A DNA stretch of 64,000 bases, from assembly GCA_963556695.1 (NCBI GenBank), contig CAUWAG010000020.1:4774001-4838000 (forward strand). Reading direction: 5' to 3'. Positions 24,301-36,262 of this stretch are shown piece by piece. The translations under genes were made by a program, and so were the position numbers. Under the pieces are notes generated by a model. The model was not told the DNA's origin. It did no database searches and saw only the letters and a program-made list of their open reading frames with translations. This DNA is from Anthostomella pinea (Eukaryota > Ascomycota > Sordariomycetes > Xylariales > Xylariaceae). The number at the start of each line of letters is the position of its first letter. Within the stretch, counting starts at the first letter, position 1.

Positions 24301-25202
24301 TCCACGTCTATACGAATCTACCGTGGGATATCCGTTGAATTGTTCGGGACCTTGTGTATGACTAGGTCATGTAACTGGTATCTTACAGATATACGATAGC
24401 AGCCAGTAAATTGAAACTAGTAACATCAGCAGCAATGTATAAGGTAGTCTTCCGGCAGCGTTTGGCAGTCGTGCCCGGGCAGATGGCAGGAACACCAGAC
24501 ATTCAAATCCCCCATATAAACTGTACTCATGGGGCCACTGTATTGAAAAGGGGCTACACGTTGCCCACCTACCTTCTCAATATAAAACTCCATCGCAATA
24601 GGACTCAAATTCGGGATGAAAAGACCTACCGTGTGCCGGGCCTCCATTGTCCACAGCTTGAAGTCAGGACACCAACCGACTTACCCTGATGTCTTGGACT
24701 GTAGATTCTTGAGAGACAGTGTCCCCTGAGCGGGAAGACATGGCGTCAGATTTGGATCCGTAATTCAGCTGGCAGGCTGCTGAAGCGAGGAACTTACCTG
24801 TGGCAGGCATGGTGGAGCGATAGAAAGTGGTTTGCATCATGCCGTGATATTTGAGGGAATTGTTCGAAGTGGAAAGACTGCCGAAGGGAAGAAAAATTCC
24901 GAGAGGCAAATGGTCTACACAGGATGTGGTCGTAGCAGAGTTCTGTCAGACTGGCTTTGGTTGCCGAATATGCCGACTAATAAGAAGAGCCATATCGCTG
25001 CCAGGAAGCTTGGTGCCAGCTTAGCTGGGCGGACCGAAAGCCCGCTGTACCTGTGGTTGCATGTGAATTCGTAGGTTGAGTAATACGGCAGCATTACATG
25101 CCATACTACAGTTCATCAGACCGGAACGGCACCATGTGCCCAAGCAGCTGTGACGTTGACCACGTTTAGCATTTATAATACACATATATAGATACAGCGC
25201 AA
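24301..25202. other. Intergenic between AT-rich block and mdv1
   Basis: Normal base composition resumes near 24.3 kb. Several short frames occur on both strands but none is family-like and none extends by splicing that I could find. No gene called. Confidence 0.45.
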
Positions 25203-27351
25203 CTAGCAAGCCCACACGCCCACGATGCCATCTTGACGTCCCTCGACGAGGTACCCCTCCTTGACGCGGACATGATCGACGATGGCAGGCGTCCGGTTCT
25301 CCTCCGCCTCCGTGATGCCCGCGCCGCAGTCCCACTGCCGTGACTCCATCTTGTCGTACACCTTGACGACGTCCTCGCCCGCCGCGCTAACGATGCGACG
25401 GCTGTCGAACGACATGCTCGTGACCGGATTGTCGTATGCGTAGGCATCGAAGATGGATCCCGTTCGGAGATCCCATATCTAGTACCATTAGTAAAATGAA
25501 CAATTGCAAGTTAATTAGGGGGAGTTCGACATACTCGAATACTTCGATCCAGACTGCCCGTCACGAGGTGTGCATCATCAAACTGCAGACAAGTGACCGG
25601 ACCAGTATGCCCGACAAGGCTGCGGTGGACTTGTCCGCTTCGCAGATCCCAGAGTCGAACCATTCCGTCAGCGGTACCGCAGGCCAGTGCAGATTCGAAT
25701 ACTTGCACAGAGCCTATGAAGTCGGCGGAGCGTGAAGCAGGTCGATTGGTTTGTCTCCAGGAACCCTCGCCCGTGTCCAGTGACACGGACGCTTGCGCCG
25801 CTGCCCACATGACATCCAATGTCTGCACACATCGCCCCTTTTGAAGGTCCCAGTGCCTAAGTGTCTTGTCCGCTGAGCCTGAGACCAGGACATCTCCCCT
25901 GAAATGAAGGGCTGTGATTTCGTCCACGTGTGATTCCAAGGTGAACAGCGGGCACTCATCCATGCTTCCTTCCGGTGGGTCGACAGGTTGGTCGTCGGCG
26001 TTCTCAAAAGCCATTCCGTCATCTTCCTCGTCCTCTCTTCCGAATTGGCTACCCTGTGGATCGTAATGCGCCTTGCTGAGATCCCATAGCCGGATAGTAG
26101 CATCCATCGAACCGGTAACAAGGAGATTATCCTCTACCTGCAGAGCTCTTACGGAAGCAGTGTGTCCCTCAAGCATCCCTATGCATCGTCCCGCGTTAAG
26201 ATCCCAAACCTTGACTGTGTCGTCCATGGCCGACGTGATCATGGTGCCAAATGGTACATCAAAATCCATCGCTGTGATGTTGTCCTGGTGAGCCTTGATC
26301 TCCCTAATATTGAACCCCGGGTCAAAATGTTCATGCAGTATCGGCATCGATTTCCGCCGGACAGTCTTGTGTCTCCTAGGCTTAGACGGAGTGCTGGACG
26401 CAGATGGGAGCTGCTCGTAGACAGACTGTGACATGAACTCATGGGCATCTTGGTCCGTTACCAAGTCGTCCTCGTCTGTTCTTATAGGTGTCGCAGCAGC
26501 TATCGACTCAGCTTCGTCCACAAGCACTTGCGCATCGTCTATCCGACCTTCCATATCCACAACTAGGGTGGTCTGTCAGCAGACATCCAATAGCATAGCC
26601 TGGGCGCACCCTTACTATCGTGTTCTAACAGTGCCTCCTCTTGCTCCAACCCGGCCAGTCTCTCGAGGATGATCCTCCGCATGCCACCGAGGTTGGCGAT
26701 CTTGTTATCAATCTCGCGGATCTCGCTGCTGGCCATGTTCTTTCGTATCCCGAGCATTTCGAGCTCGTGCATCAAGGACGACCTCTCTTTCTTGAGCTTG
26801 TGAAGATGCTGCGGGCTCTCGGGCGCCGACGGTGATTCCTCCAGCATTTTTCTACCCCGCGACACCCTTCTCCTGTGCTTCTTGCCTTCGTCAGTCAACT
26901 CGGGGAAGCTGGCGCTGAACCCCTGAAAGAGCGAGTATGAGTTGTCATCTTCGGGTATGTTCTTGAGCATGTCGTCGGATAGGTATGATAGAGCGCGAGA
27001 CTGGATCTCCGAGGTCGAGAATTTGGAGCGCACAAGGTCGGTGGGAGTGGTTTTGGCCATGGAGAACATGCTTCGCTGCATACCCGGGCGACGCATCGAC
27101 TTGTGTACTTGGGTCATGGCATTGCGGTAATGGTTATCATTCGGATTGGATGCGTGGCCTGCTAGGTGGCTCGCGGTTGTTGTTACTTTTCGAGTAAAGG
27201 CTTCGATACCCCGTGGCTGCGGCTCGAGTCAGATACCCAGGTCTGCGTGGACTATGTACATAAGAGGGTGGCATTGTCATACCGAGAGTATGGTGTCCTC
27301 GCCCCCGGGGCCTTCATCGTGGAAGGCATTGTGCAGGTCGGAATCGTCCAT
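25203..27351 (-). CDS. mdv1: Mitochondrial division protein 1 (WD40 adaptor)
   Basis: Peripheral outer-membrane adaptor linking Fis1 to the dynamin Dnm1 in mitochondrial fission. Exons 27351-27283, 27216-26616, 26562-25535, 25478-25203; 657 residues. The first exon ([14 protein letters not shown]...) joins at phase 0 to [14 protein letters not shown], which is the conserved N-terminal helix of filamentous-fungal Mdv1. An upstream stop at TGA before the acceptor shows the longer single-exon reading is wrong. A coiled coil follows at about residues 155-230 ([19 protein letters not shown] ... [25 protein letters not shown]), then seven WD blades from [11 protein letters not shown] to [11 protein letters not shown]. 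An acidic insert ([12 protein letters not shown]) lies between blades. Length fits the family (about 650-715). Confidence 0.92.
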
Positions 27352-28458
27352 GCGCGTATATGTGCAATCACCCCGAGAGTTCCAAGTATTGCAGGAGTGG
27401 CGGGGCGAAGGGACGGCACATTAGTCTTTTCAAGGCAAAGACAATCAACACGGCGGTAATGAAGAGCAGACTCCTGATCTTGTGTCTCGTGGGGTGAAGG
27501 AGACTGGAGCTGAGAATAGCTTCAAGTTCAGGAACCAGACGTGGAGGCTGCACGAGCCACACGATCACTGCTCATCGATTCAATGTTATCGATAAAAGCT
27601 GGGTTAACCAGGCTTGTGCTTGGCTTGGCGTCCAAGGCGTCGGATACGTAGGTGGGTGAAGCTTACCTCAGTTCGCCAGACTGTACTGAGATAAGGAGTC
27701 TGCGACCGCAAACGCAACGGCGCAACGGAACGGTTATTTACGGATGGGTCTGGGGAAAGGGGGAAGCCGGCAATCGATCGAGCGTCGTTACAGCGTCTTC
27801 CACGGGCCTAGCATCGCCTAGCATTACCCACTAGTACTAAATAGACCAATCAGGGACACTTCATTAGCAAAAGAGTGGGAGCGGGCACGCTATATCACCT
27901 CCGCATGCCCACCCGGGATTGGCCGAGGAGGGCTGTCCGCTGTCCGCCATCGACCACATGCAAGCAGCTCTGCAAGACTGCAGGTCGATCTCCTCCAGCT
28001 CGCAGTGTGTGTGACTTGACTCGCATGCATGGGAGCATTTTCACGCTGTCAAAACGACGTCAGGATTCCACTCATAATTAAACACCAATGCGATATATTC
28101 TTCCGTCCCCACCAACGTCGATCTACTCTCCGCCGTTGACAGGTAGAAGGAGTATAACTCTTCGCGCTCTTTGAAGAGCACACCCAGCGCTGGACGCTCT
28201 TGTCACCTTTGAGCTGCGGTTCTCTGCTGCTGTTGAGGCAACCGGGCCTTAACGAACCTGTCCTTTGCTCCGAAATCACAAGCCAAAAATACCTGCATTC
28301 CGAAACCGCTGACCACCACGCCGGACACCCGACAACATCCGCATTTACACTTTAGTGTCGCCATACAAGCAGAGCCAGGCGACACCACGAATTTACGAAC
28401 TCACACCACACTTGTACCTACGATTACGATCACCGGATTACGATCACCGTCGCCCACC
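27352..28458. promoter_or_regulatory. Divergent upstream region, mdv1 / small conserved protein
   Basis: About 1.1 kb between outward-facing starts; promoters and 5' UTRs expected. I see no gene or repeat in it. Confidence 0.4.
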
Positions 28459-29001
28459 ATGCCATCCTCCCAGCGCCCCTTCTTCCTCTCCTCCTTCCTC
28501 GCCGCCTTCCGCCCCCAAGCGCCGCCCTCCCTATCCGCCTCCACGCCACCAAACAAGCACACGCACACGCACACGCACACGCACACGGCGCAGTCCGCAT
28601 CCAGCAGCAGTAGCCCACCAACATACGGCGCGTCGTCCGCCTCCTCGCCGTCAGCATCAGCCGCGCGCTCCATGTCCACGACATCCCACTCACACCCACA
28701 CCCACACCCACACCCGCAAAGCGCATCATCACCGCAAAGACCAGGCAGCAGCGTCATGAACCAACTACCCATCCACTCGCCCCGTGGCCCGCACGGCATA
28801 CCGATACCAGGCGCCGCGAGTCCGGGAGGACGGCGGCGCGGGAGCGACAGCAGCAGCGAGGGCTTCCGCGACGTCCTGGGCGCCGATAAGTGGTACATCG
28901 GCGGGCGGACGGCGGGCGGCGAGGAGAAGTTCTTCAAGCTGGGCGTGGTGAAGAGGGTGCGGAGCCAGGATCGGATGAGCTTGGACCGGTTGAGCTTGTG
29001 A
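28459..29001 (+). CDS. Conserved fungal hypothetical protein with His-Thr and His-Pro repeats, 180 aa
   Basis: Single exon. The N-terminal 100 residues are Ser/Pro/Ala-rich and low complexity, with a His-Thr run encoded by (CACACG)n at about 28558-28588 and a His-Pro run at about 28690-28720. The C-terminal 45 residues (DKWYIGGRTAGGEEKFFKLG, then VVKRVRSQDRMSLDRLSL) are non-repetitive and look like the conserved tail of a family of small ascomycete proteins of unknown function. The closing R-S-x-D-R-x-S-x-D-R-L-S-L resembles basophilic kinase sites. No signal peptide or membrane segment. Function unknown. Confidence 0.7.
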   Translation: MPSSQRPFFLSSFLAAFRPQAPPSLSASTPPNKHTHTHTHTHTAQSASSSSSPPTYGASSASSPSASAARSMSTTSHSHPHPHPHPQSASSPQRPGSSVMNQLPIHSPRGPHGIPIPGAASPGGRRRGSDSSSEGFRDVLGADKWYIGGRTAGGEEKFFKLGVVKRVRSQDRMSLDRLSL

Positions 29002-29442
29002 GGCTGCGGGGTGGGTGGTGATGGCTACATACATCCGGAACAGAATTAACGCTTCTCGGATTGGTGAATAAGGGGACAATAGAAATGGTACATATGGCTC
29101 GGTACGGGACGGGCGGTACGGGTTATCCGGAGATCGGGTCACTCGTCTCGGCATGGCGTCACGGGCTTGTTTGGGATGGCGTTTACAGGACGGAGGCATC
29201 GTTTGTTTATATGGCTTGTAGTAACCGCTCCATTACACTATCACGGCTTTAGATCTTCTAGCAGAGAAGCACACTCGCTGCTCGCTGCATTTTTCGAGGG
29301 TACATATGCTGCAGAGACAGGAGATGAAAAAACGCGCGGAAAAGCATCGTTCTGCTCCAAGATCTATCAAGTCTATCTATCATGTAAAGCTAGTCTGCCA
29401 CGACATGCGTTGCACATATTCGTACTTCGTCAACGAGACACA
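29002..29442. other. Intergenic, convergent 3' ends
   Basis: 441 bp between the small conserved protein and alg10 stops. Nothing recognised. Confidence 0.5.
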
Positions 29443-31654
29443 TCACCACATGAACCGCTGCACTCGTCCATCATCGAGCAACGCGCCATCTGGTGTCTTC
29501 CAGTAGAAGGGCCTCGTCAGGAATATGTACATGGTGCCCGCGTTGATGAGCAGGAACCAGGCCGTCTCGAGCACCAGTCTCGGGTCGATCCTGGTGGACA
29601 GTAGTTTTCTACCAAGGGAGATCCTTGGGGTATCAGGCGTTGCCGTCTCCTTACACGATGCAGTGCTCTCGGATACCGGCCAGGCTGGCACGAGGAGTCG
29701 CCAGAATACCCACGGCAGGATGAAGTACCGGGGCTCGACCAGCGGCGCAGTCATGAGCGAGAGCGTCGTGGCGAGCAAGAGGAGCAGCACGGTCGAGGTA
29801 GGCGGTGCTGTCGTCGCTGAAGCACCTGGCTCGGGGGTGGGGATGCCGCTGCGCCCTTCCTTCGACTGCTTTTTGGAGGATGCTGGTGAGACTTTGCTTG
29901 ATGCCTTGGTGAAGGGCGACTGGTGCCACTGCCGTCTGCCTTGAGCCCCGTCAGGACTTGCTACCGGACCTCCCTGCAGAGCTGTCCAGCACATCCAGGC
30001 GCACGCCACGTACACTGGCAGGAGCGCATAGCGGATCCACCATGCCCTGAGAATGCTGTAGCGGAAGACGTAGAACATGTAATGCCTGTTGTCCGCGAGG
30101 GTAAAGGGGTGGATGATAGTGTTGAACTTGACGATCAACGCTGCGATTGCGAGGGCGCCGATGAGTACGATAATGGAGTGGATTGCAGGAATAGATCCGA
30201 AATAGTTGCATGCCTTTAGGGTGGCAGACTGCTTGCCAGCCGAGTCACTTTGGTCATCTGAACCTTTTCCGCGGCCCTGCTCGCCTGCTGGCGTTGTGGC
30301 TGAAGACATCAAGCCGCGATAGACCTGGGTGATGGAGTGGAAAATTGGTGTAATGAGCAGGGGAGCCGAGAAGAATGCGAAGAGAGGCCATATATACAGC
30401 ATCTGGGCTAGATGGAGAGTCGCCACATGGTTGGGTTTGTCGCCTGTTCCGGTCCGACTTAGTAGAGACCCCTTTTGTGTAGGAAAGGGGGTAGGGCAGC
30501 TCACCAAGGACTACTCCACCATTCCATACCACAAAGGCAACAAACGCAGTGAGGACAGCGCCATGTGGCCAAACAAACCGGCGCACGACTAATGTGAGGT
30601 TACAAGCGGCTGCAATGCCAATACTAGCGATGCAGAGCACAATGTCTGAAGGGTTAGCGTAGGATTACCTATATAAGGAGGGAAGTGCTTACCGATTGGG
30701 GACGCGAGGTCCAATGCGGGATCATGGATATCCCCGAGAGAGTACCTCCGAGCATAAAACTTCAACTGGTCCGGCAAGGTCTTAAGCACGGGAGCTTCTA
30801 CCGGTTCTGGCTTCAGGGTCTTGATGCCGTGCACCACCTCTAGGCTGCCCATGTAGACAACCACCCAAAATATGTTGGTTTGCCTCATGCATAGAGTAAG
30901 GATCCCAAGGCCGAGGGTGTAGAGGTCGTTCCCCAAGGATGTCTTTTCTTTGCCAGCTCGTGCTACGTGGTTCGAGTAGGCGAGGAGCACGGCAAGTGTT
31001 GAAATAGGATCCGTGTAATAGAGGCCCGAGAAGAAGAACAAGCCGGGAAACAAGGCGATATTGACCCCTGTTCCGATGGCATAGGACGAGTACCGAGTAT
31101 TCAGACTCCGCGTTCTTGTCTGTGGCTGCTCGAATCGAGCCCTGCAGATCATGGCTGCGACAGCCAGGTACGATATTATATCCACATTGAAAGATCGTAG
31201 ATTGTGGACTGAGCAGGAAAGCCAGAATAAGCGGTTGAAGAGTATGGTTGAGAGGTAGCTTTCAAGGTCAGGCTAAGTCCCAACAGCTCGGACAGTGTTG
31301 AACTCACAGCCCCGGAGGAGTGGTGATTTTTTCATCCCATTCGCCGTATCTCCCATCGCAGTAGACCTGAGCTTGAGGGATGTGAAATACTTCATCCTAT
31401 ATGATGTTTAGTGGTGAGCACAAAGTATGGAACAAAGGCATGCTCACCAAGTATGGCTCAGGAACGTATTTGCTAATGAACCAGAGCCACTGGCGCCCCG
31501 CCAATGTGATGACAGAAAGTATTGACACGACTATCAGTGAGGCATTCTGAGTCTGTGACCCCCTGACATATAACCGAATGACCGCGTATACGAGAGCATA
31601 ACGCAGGACCTGGGACGTCAGGCCGGAGTCGAGGGAGGCTGGCGTTGCACTCAT
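29443..31654 (-). CDS. alg10: Dol-P-Glc:Glc2Man9GlcNAc2-PP-Dol alpha-1,2-glucosyltransferase Alg10/Die2
   Basis: ER membrane enzyme that adds the terminal alpha-1,2-glucose to the lipid-linked oligosaccharide before N-glycosylation. Exons 31654-31448, 31396-31308, 31258-30693, 30645-30505, 30443-29443; 667 residues, all in phase. Splicing restores the family hallmarks: [18 protein letters not shown], then [12 protein letters not shown] across junctions 1-3, and [20 protein letters not shown] across junction 4. Multiple hydrophobic spans fit a polytopic GT-C type enzyme. Later EPRYFILPW and the C-terminal region are also Alg10-like. It is longer than yeast Die2 (525) because of a Ser/Pro/Lys-rich cytosolic insert (about residues 510-570). 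Confidence 0.92.
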
Positions 31655-32026
31655 CTTGACGTGTTGGACCAGCCAGCAAGCCGGAGCTACATGAGTCGCT
31701 GGATAGGTACTACCACTCTGAAAGAATCATGCCTTGCGCAGTGGAAGTATCTCGTATCTGACTTCAAGTCGGGACCCGACGTGTTCTGTGCACTGAGTGA
31801 GTGACACAGTGCGAGATCTGGCGGCTGGCAATGGTATTGCTGACGGACCGACATCCCACCTTCTGCAGGTGACGGGACCAGTGAATGTCACACTAAATTC
31901 CGCAGCTGCAAACAGCCTTCTTGCCTTCTTGCCTTCCTACTTCAGGAAGGTCTCGAATACATATACCCAACCCGTTTCTGGATTCTTGCCATTGAGGGCT
32001 GCAAAGCCCAGGGTAAATCCGTCACA
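31655..32026. promoter_or_regulatory. Divergent promoter region, alg10 / dihydroorotate dehydrogenase
   Basis: 372 bp between outward-facing starts; no specific sites called. Confidence 0.45.
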
Positions 32027-33571
32027 ATGGCTTCTTCCCATCAAATAGCTCGTCGCCTGATTCCAGCCACGGTCAGCCCGCTGGTGGCCTCCAGGCAGGC
32101 ATCCAGACAGCTTCTTCCTCGAATCTCGCAGCGCGCCGCTTCAACCTCAGCGACGCAGCCTCTTCCAGTCTCCCGCCTGAAGACCTTCGTCTATGCAACT
32201 ACAGCAGCTCTCACCGGCTACGCAGTCTACGTCTACACAACAGATACTCGTGCCTTTGTCCACCGCTACGTGGTTCCGCGGCTGTTGCGCGTAATCTACC
32301 CCGATGCTGAAGAAGCCCACAATGCCGCCGTCTCGTCCATGAAGAACCTGTACAGCCTGAACCTCCACCCGCGCGAGCGAGCAACAGCTTCGAGCTCTGA
32401 CCCCGACATCTCCGTCTCGGTATTCGGTTCGCAGTTGGCGAACCCGATTGGAATCTCGGCCGGCCTGGACAAGCATGCCGAGGTCCCTGATGCGCTGTTT
32501 GCCCTGGGCGCCTCGGTTGTCGAAGTCGGTGGCTGTACACCACGCCCACAGGATGGCAATCCCAAGCCGCGCATGTTCCGTGTACCTGGACTCGATGGAC
32601 TTATCAACCGGTACGGACTGAACTCGCACGGCGCAGACGATATGGCGATGCGCCTGCGGGAGCGAGTCCGCAGATTCGCAAAGACCGTGGGACTGGACGA
32701 GGCGAGTGTTCTGAATGGAGAGGCAAACGTGCCACCTGGAAGCTTGTTGCCTGGCCGCATGCTGCTGGTTCAGATTGCCAAGAACAAGGAGACGGACGAG
32801 CGTGATGTGAATGCTGTCAAGGGCGACTATGTCTACTGCGTCCAGCGGCTAGCCAAGTACGCAGATGTTCTAGTCGTCAACGTGAGCAGTCCGAACACGC
32901 CGGGACTGCGTGACCTGCAGGCCGTGGAGCCCCTGACGAGGATCCTGAGTGCTGTGGTCGACGAGGCCCAAAAGGCAGACCGGAAGGTGAAGCCCAAGGT
33001 CATGGTAAAGGTCTCGCCGGACGAGGATGAAGATACCCAGATGGAAGGCATTGTGCAGGCCGTGTGGTCGAGTGGCGTTGATGGAGTCATCGTTGGAAAC
33101 ACCACGAAGCGACGTACTGGAGTGATCCCCCCGGGTGTCAAGATCACCCCGATGGAGCAGCAAATCCTGACCGAGACGGGCGGTTACTCAGGTCCGATGA
33201 TGTTCGAACGGACAGCGGACCTAGTCAAGCGGTACAGAAAGTTGTTGGATGGTCAATCGCTGCGCTCCGTCGAGAAGAAGGTGGTGACGGACGAGGCCGT
33301 GGACGCCAGCATTGCGGCAATCGATGGTACGATCACCGGGTTGCCGGATGAGGGTATGAAGCCCCAGCCTAAACCAGCAACGGACAAGTCGTTGGAGCAG
33401 AAGGTCATATTTGCTACCGGTGGTATCACCAATGGCCAGCAGGCCCTGAAGATGCTCAACGCCGGCGCGAGCATTGCCATGGTATACACTGGTCTCGTCT
33501 ATGGCGGTGCCGGTACTATTACTCGCATGAAGGAAGAGATGAGAGATGAAATGGTCGAGCGAGAAGCATAA
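32027..33571 (+). CDS. Dihydroorotate dehydrogenase (quinone), mitochondrial, class 2
   Basis: Fourth step of pyrimidine synthesis: oxidises dihydroorotate to orotate with FMN and ubiquinone at the inner mitochondrial membrane. Single exon, 514 residues. The N-terminus is Arg/Ser-rich without acids (targeting signal, residues 1-45), then one membrane helix (about 49-68, FVYATTAALTGYAVYVY). The barrel shows NPIGISAGLDKHAEVPDALF, GFVEVGG-like VVEVGGCTPRPQDGNPKPR, INRYGLNSHG, NVSSPNTPGLRDLQ (with the catalytic Ser of class 2), GVIVGNTT and the FMN phosphate site FATGGI. It exceeds the human enzyme (395) because of inserts in the loop after TADLVKRYRKLL (about residues 405-465), which fungal enzymes often have. 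Confidence 0.94.
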   Translation: MASSHQIARRLIPATVSPLVASRQASRQLLPRISQRAASTSATQPLPVSRLKTFVYATTAALTGYAVYVYTTDTRAFVHRYVVPRLLRVIYPDAEEAHNAAVSSMKNLYSLNLHPRERATASSSDPDISVSVFGSQLANPIGISAGLDKHAEVPDALFALGASVVEVGGCTPRPQDGNPKPRMFRVPGLDGLINRYGLNSHGADDMAMRLRERVRRFAKTVGLDEASVLNGEANVPPGSLLPGRMLLVQIAKNKETDERDVNAVKGDYVYCVQRLAKYADVLVVNVSSPNTPGLRDLQAVEPLTRILSAVVDEAQKADRKVKPKVMVKVSPDEDEDTQMEGIVQAVWSSGVDGVIVGNTTKRRTGVIPPGVKITPMEQQILTETGGYSGPMMFERTADLVKRYRKLLDGQSLRSVEKKVVTDEAVDASIAAIDGTITGLPDEGMKPQPKPATDKSLEQKVIFATGGITNGQQALKMLNAGASIAMVYTGLVYGGAGTITRMKEEMRDEMVEREA

Positions 33572-33808
33572 GCATGGGAGGGAGTTTGCATTCAAATAGA
33601 TTCGAGCACTTGTATTACCACATGCGCAGCAGATGATAGACGAGGCGGCCCACGTCGGCACATGAATAAACCTACTGCATTTCACACGTAATCGAAGGCT
33701 CGACAAAATCTATTGGTTGTCGTTTTGTACAGTACGCCATACACGCACGCTGCCGTTGCCACGTTCTCTTCTCTCTACCAATCCAACCCATCATGTTGCT
33801 GGAACATC

Positions 33809-34542
33809 TTAGAATGGCTGGGTTACTTGTTAGCAACAGGTCAGTTGAAAAGAGCTGACTGGACCTTACGTTGTCCGAAGCGGGCACCTCCTTGACGTAG
33901 TAGTTGCTGAGGAAGGGAATCTTCATGAGGATGTCCTTCTGTACTCGGGGAATGCCGGATGCGTAGAAGATAACGGCGAACAGGAGGACACCACCAGTGG
34001 CACCGGTCGTGAAACCACTATAGTCCGAATCATCAGCTTCATGCTCAGTCCTCCGTTCTGGATCAGGAGCCTTGTAGTCTGCGCAACCATTCCACGGGGC
34101 GCGCTTCTGAGCCTCGGGCGCAAGCGGTTATCAAGAGATTGGGCTTCTTACAGTCTACCGAGCTGCTTCGGGGTCCATCCTGCGAGGTTCGGTTGGTAGT
34201 GGTACCTGTTCGGGTACGCTGTCAGCCAGGTGCGCTCCATGCCCGGCGGGAGCTGTCTCGAGTCTCTCGGGTCGTCCAGCTTTCCGTCTCGCCATCGAGT
34301 GCTTTGTGCGCCTATTGCCTCCTGGCAGCCGAATCGACGCCTGTATTCGAGGTGGTCTATGGGCACTCACTTGGGTCCGTAGGGGCTCTTGTAGGCAGGG
34401 TAGTCGTTGGGCCGTCGGACGGGGGTCTGCATCATGATGGAGTTAGCTGGGTCTCGCGACTGGCAGGTCATAGGTGGGTGGGCGTAGTCTGCTGGATAAT
34501 CGGTGTTGCTGTAGCTGGGGGAACACGTACCTGGAACACCAT
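33809..34542 (-). CDS. qcr10: Cytochrome bc1 complex subunit 10 (Qcr10)
   Basis: Small single-span subunit of respiratory complex III. Five exons on the minus strand: 34542-34531 (12 nt), 34426-34371, 34205-34152, 34017-33870, 33817-33809 (9 nt including the stop); 92 residues. The spliced product reads PAYKSPYGPK, YHYQPNLAGWTPKQLGRL, then GFTTGATGGVLLFAVIFYA (membrane span), SGIPRVQKDIL and the C-terminal KEVPASDNPF, which is the Qcr10 signature throughout. Two exons are so short that automatic gene finders would likely miss them. Introns make up most of the gene. Divergent from med4. Confidence 0.88.
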
Positions 34543-34849
34543 CTTGACTGCGTGTCGACGAGGTCGAGGGTGAGGTTTCAATGGCAGGTCGTGTTAGCTG
34601 TTGAGTCGGTGACGGCTTCGTTGATGGTAAAGCTGCGTGACATTCTTTGACTCGGCAGAAGCCGGCGGGCGTGCCACAGTACTCCAGCCACATATGCAGT
34701 CACCTAGCTGATTGCACTAGCCACAAGTGATCGGCGCTCTACCCGAGCTGCAGGGCGGAGCTCTAAGCCGGAAGCCTCCATTGATCGCGACAGACTCTCC
34801 CTTGGAAACCCGCTGAACAGCAACTTCGCACACCGTTGTGAGCTTCAAG
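34543..34849. promoter_or_regulatory. Divergent promoter region, qcr10 / med4
   Basis: 307 bp between outward-facing starts. Nothing specific recognised. Confidence 0.45.
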
Positions 34850-35949
34850 ATGGACAAAAAGCTAGACTCTTGCTTCGACCGCGTCGAGAAAGCTCTAGCG
34901 ACCCTTGTCGACTCGATCGCCAAGTACAATCCCTCCATAATTCAAGTGCAGGAGCTGGGAAACGCGGAAACGCAGCTAACCGAAGGCTTGCAAGATCGTA
35001 GGTCTCGCCATATCAACGCCCTGACTCCTCTAGAGTCAGGGGTGATACGATTATCCGGTTGCTGACTATATATGTAGTGCAAACTCACCAGACCAACTAC
35101 CGTCGCATTCAGGAGCTACACGCCGCAACCTCGAGCTTCGACACCCAGATCAAGGATGCCCTCCGACTCCTTGCCAATACGCGCAAGGAACTGCTCAGCA
35201 CACCCGCTACGGTCTTCCCAGACGGCCCAAGCTACGACATAAAGTACGACGAACTCCTGAGCTATGCGCGGAGGATCAGCAAGACGACAATGCCACCAGT
35301 TGGTGCCGTCAACAGCATACAGGCCGATACCCAGATGAAGGGCGAGAACGGAGGAATGGAAACGGCGGCCACCACCCCCGGCGAGACGCCGAACGGGGTG
35401 CAGTCGCAACCACAGTCAGCCGCTGCCACACCCGCGAATGGCATCCAGCAGTCCTTCGACGCATCCCAGCAGACCGCAATATCAGGCGGCACGACACTTC
35501 CCGAGCACCTGACCGCGCACCTGAACCCCAACAGCGGCTGCGAGTTCGTGCCCTGGCCAAGCGAGGAGCAGGTGCGCAAGGGCGCCATCGCCTCGCTGTC
35601 GTTCATCACCGAGCAGGGCATCAACCCGGAGAACTACGACCCGGCCGAGGAAGAGGCGCGCAAGAAGCGCGAGGAAGAAGAGCGGCGGGAGCAGGAGGAG
35701 CGCGAAAGAGTCGAGCGCGAGGAGAGGGAACGCAAGGCTCGTGAGGAACAGGCCCGGCTGCGCGCCGAGAGGGAGCGCAATCGCGAGCTGGAGGAGGCCG
35801 AGAACCGGCGCCGGGCCAGCGTCGGTACGGGTGGTGCTGGTGCTGGTGCGGGTGCTGGCGCTGCGCCGACGGCTCCTGGGGGGCCGCCGAGGCCGCAGGC
35901 TACGCAGTTCCATTTCATGGGTGATGATGACGACGATGATGACGATTGA
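34850..35949 (+). CDS. med4: Mediator of RNA polymerase II transcription subunit 4
   Basis: Middle-module subunit of Mediator, nuclear. Exons 34850-34997 and 35078-35949; 339 residues. The N-terminal helical region (MDKKLDSCFDRVEKAL ... LQTHQTNYRRIQEL) dimerises with Med7/Med21/Med9 in the family. YDELLSYARRISKTTMPP at about residues 130-147 is the Med4 signature, and WPSEEQVRKGAIASL further on is also conserved. The C-terminus is a strongly charged Arg/Glu coiled coil (about residues 245-295) followed by a Gly/Ala run and an eight-Asp tail. A non-ATG start further upstream is open but unlikely. Confidence 0.85.
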
Positions 35950-36262
35950 GCTGTTGTCCCGGAGTGGGATTGCCAGATTCGCCCTGACGGCGGGTTGTTC
36001 GAGATTTAATAAGTAATCTACGAATAAATCAGACGAGGCCCTAGCCTTGATCTTCGTCTTATATCTCTTTTGCTGTCTCAACTTTTCATGATGATCAGGG
36101 GGCATATGTACGCCTTTTAGCCCGATTGCCTACGAATTAGCGATCGTCAAACTATTTTGCCAACTTGAGGACAGAAGTTATACCACACAACACAGGCCTG
36201 TTAGAAGTAATGGGGAAGTTAAGACCGACATTCGTTGTACTCTTGCAGGTGCTTATACTCCC
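35950..36262. other. Intergenic, convergent
   Basis: 313 bp between med4 and the F-box pseudogene; nothing seen. Confidence 0.5.

Noticed and set aside
24411..25074. Short frames on both strands that could be a small gene
   Set aside because: None has a family-like product or a consistent spliced extension.
26563..27117. mdv1 starting at the Met at 27117
   Set aside because: Conserved N-terminal residues ([10 protein letters not shown]) lie upstream in frame and connect to a 23-codon first exon with an ATG at 27351.
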